From Bacillota bacterium (lineage in GTDB: Bacteria > Bacillota > Clostridia > Lachnospirales > Lachnospiraceae): 13,041 bases of DNA. The stretch lies in contig JAIIAN010000079.1 of the NCBI GenBank assembly GCA_022717655.1, forward strand, positions 1-13,041. Reading direction: 5' to 3'. The notes under the pieces are model-generated. The model was not told where the DNA came from and did not search any database. It saw nothing but the letters and a program-made list of their open reading frames with translations. Numbering within the stretch: the first letter of the stretch is position 1; each line of letters begins with the position of its first letter. Below are positions 12,322-13,041 of the stretch, one piece after another. The position numbers and the translations under genes were made by a program.

Positions 12322-13041
12322 CTACCACAGTTGATTACTGATATATTCTAACTGATGTTTACATTTTGTAACAGACTGATTTACTACAACTCTGGTTCTT
12401 TCTATCGTTTTAGTTTCTCCCTCTTGTAATAATTCAATCGGCTTTGCTTCCCAGGATGAAATTCGTCCTGAACCCAAAAAGTCATCCAACATAAATAAAT
12501 GATTATCCGGATCATTTGTACTTAATAAAGATCTATGTTTTGATAAGATATCATAGACTCTTCCTAAATATACTTTTGTTTGCTGATTTGGTACATTTCT
12601 GGATCCTGCAATCGTAGACCAGCCACAATGCGTTAATACAACCATTTGAATCTTCGGTACGTTCATATCATTTTCCAGCAAATATTTTCTAAACTCACTT
12701 TGCGGATTCGTCAAGGTACTAATCAGCAACTCCAATGATTTAATTGATTGCTGATCTGTTCTAACCGGAATGACCAATGCGTCTGCTGCATACCATGCTA
12801 ATTGAGTCGCACCTGCAAAAAAAGGAGAAGTATCAATAATACATTTGTCTAATGAATTTTGTTCTAATTCTCTGTCAATTTCGTTTCTTAACGAGTATAA
12901 AATACTATTCAACGCCTGTTCTCTTTGTGGATGTTGTAATCCTGTTGTCTGATTAATTGCTGTATTCAATTGTGATGGCAATAAATACAACTCATCAGAA
13001 GAAGGGATATAATAATTATTTTTATTTGCAAAATATTCATT
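12322..13041 (-). CDS. ParA/Soj-family ATPase, C-terminal part (cut by window edge)
   Basis: The frame is open to the window edge (240 codons visible), so the gene begins outside. The visible part has the ParA hallmarks in order: ELYLLPSQL (ParA proteins have L-x-LLPS here), CIIDTSPFFAGATQLAWYAA (the IIDTPP-type switch/Walker B region) and DALVIPVRTDQQSIKSLELL, then MVVLTHCGWST. The C-terminal end has ParA-like wording (DDFLGSGRISSWEAKPIELL). The deviant Walker A (KGGxGKT) would lie beyond the edge. A TTG at 12990 could be taken as a start, but the frame continues upstream with coding character (NEYFANKNNYYIPSSDE). No ParB partner is seen; the next gene, 47 nt on, is the methylase. This argues for a ParA-like accessory ATPase of the restriction-type module, or a remnant of a mobile replicon. 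Confidence 0.85.
   Translation of the reverse strand, partial: NEYFANKNNYYIPSSDELYLLPSQLNTAINQTTGLQHPQREQALNSILYSLRNEIDRELEQNSLDKCIIDTSPFFAGATQLAWYAADALVIPVRTDQQSIKSLELLISTLTNPQSEFRKYLLENDMNVPKIQMVVLTHCGWSTIAGSRNVPNQQTKVYLGRVYDILSKHRSLLSTNDPDNHLFMLDDFLGSGRISSWEAKPIELLQEGETKTIERTRVVVNQSVTKCKHQLEYISNQLW

Noticed and set aside
12322..12990. Complete ParA-like gene starting at TTG 12990
   Set aside because: The frame stays open with coding character to the window end and Walker A is missing, so the gene is truncated by the window.
1..13041. CRISPR array, tRNA/rRNA genes or transposases
   Set aside because: No regularly spaced repeats, cloverleaf or rRNA sequence, and no transposase-like protein seen.

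Overview
The window looks like chromosomal DNA of a low-GC Gram-positive gut-type anaerobe, most likely Lachnospiraceae or a related Clostridia. This rests on the A/G-rich Shine-Dalgarno sequences, the AT-rich intergenic DNA, the BceRS-like regulator/kinase/ABC arrangement and the protein style. It is inference, not a database match. Every supported gene is on the minus strand, so transcription runs from high to low coordinates. No rRNA, tRNA, CRISPR array or transposase was seen.

Region A (about 13041-8635, clearly AT-richer than the low-coordinate end) is a restriction/modification-like module. It holds a ParA-family ATPase cut by the window edge, a 959-residue N6-adenine DNA methyltransferase with a TTG start, and a 216-residue PD-(D/E)XK nuclease that overlaps the methylase by ATGA. 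A hairpin terminator closes it.

Region B (8624-7487) is an XRE-family regulator with two HTH domains followed by a 71-residue, almost wholly hydrophobic membrane protein. It ends at a strong terminator. The regulator's RBS and start codon lie in one arm of a 14-nt inverted repeat.

Region C (7486-3287) is the part most likely to be undescribed. A ClpX-like AAA+ unfoldase has no zinc-binding domain; it keeps an IGF loop (the ClpP-docking motif) and has an altered RKH loop. It is followed by two large soluble acidic proteins I do not recognise (350 and 397 aa) and an 86-residue acidic protein. A 17-bp promoter element, CGTAWAATTTACGAGAA, occurs twice at the same distance from a possible -10: before the AAA+ gene and before the 86-aa gene. 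A folded RNA of about 73 nt separates the AAA+ gene from the 350-aa gene.

Region D (3244-1) is a two-component system (OmpR-type regulator plus a kinase with no visible membrane segment) followed by a MacB/BceA-type ABC ATPase and the start of an FtsX-like permease. The ATPase gene has its own putative promoter with two 11-bp-spaced direct repeats, a good candidate operator for the regulator. No clear promoter was seen directly before the regulator gene, so it may be read from the promoter of the 86-aa gene. That would tie the unfoldase regulon to the two-component/ABC response, possibly as an envelope or antimicrobial-peptide stress response (inference).
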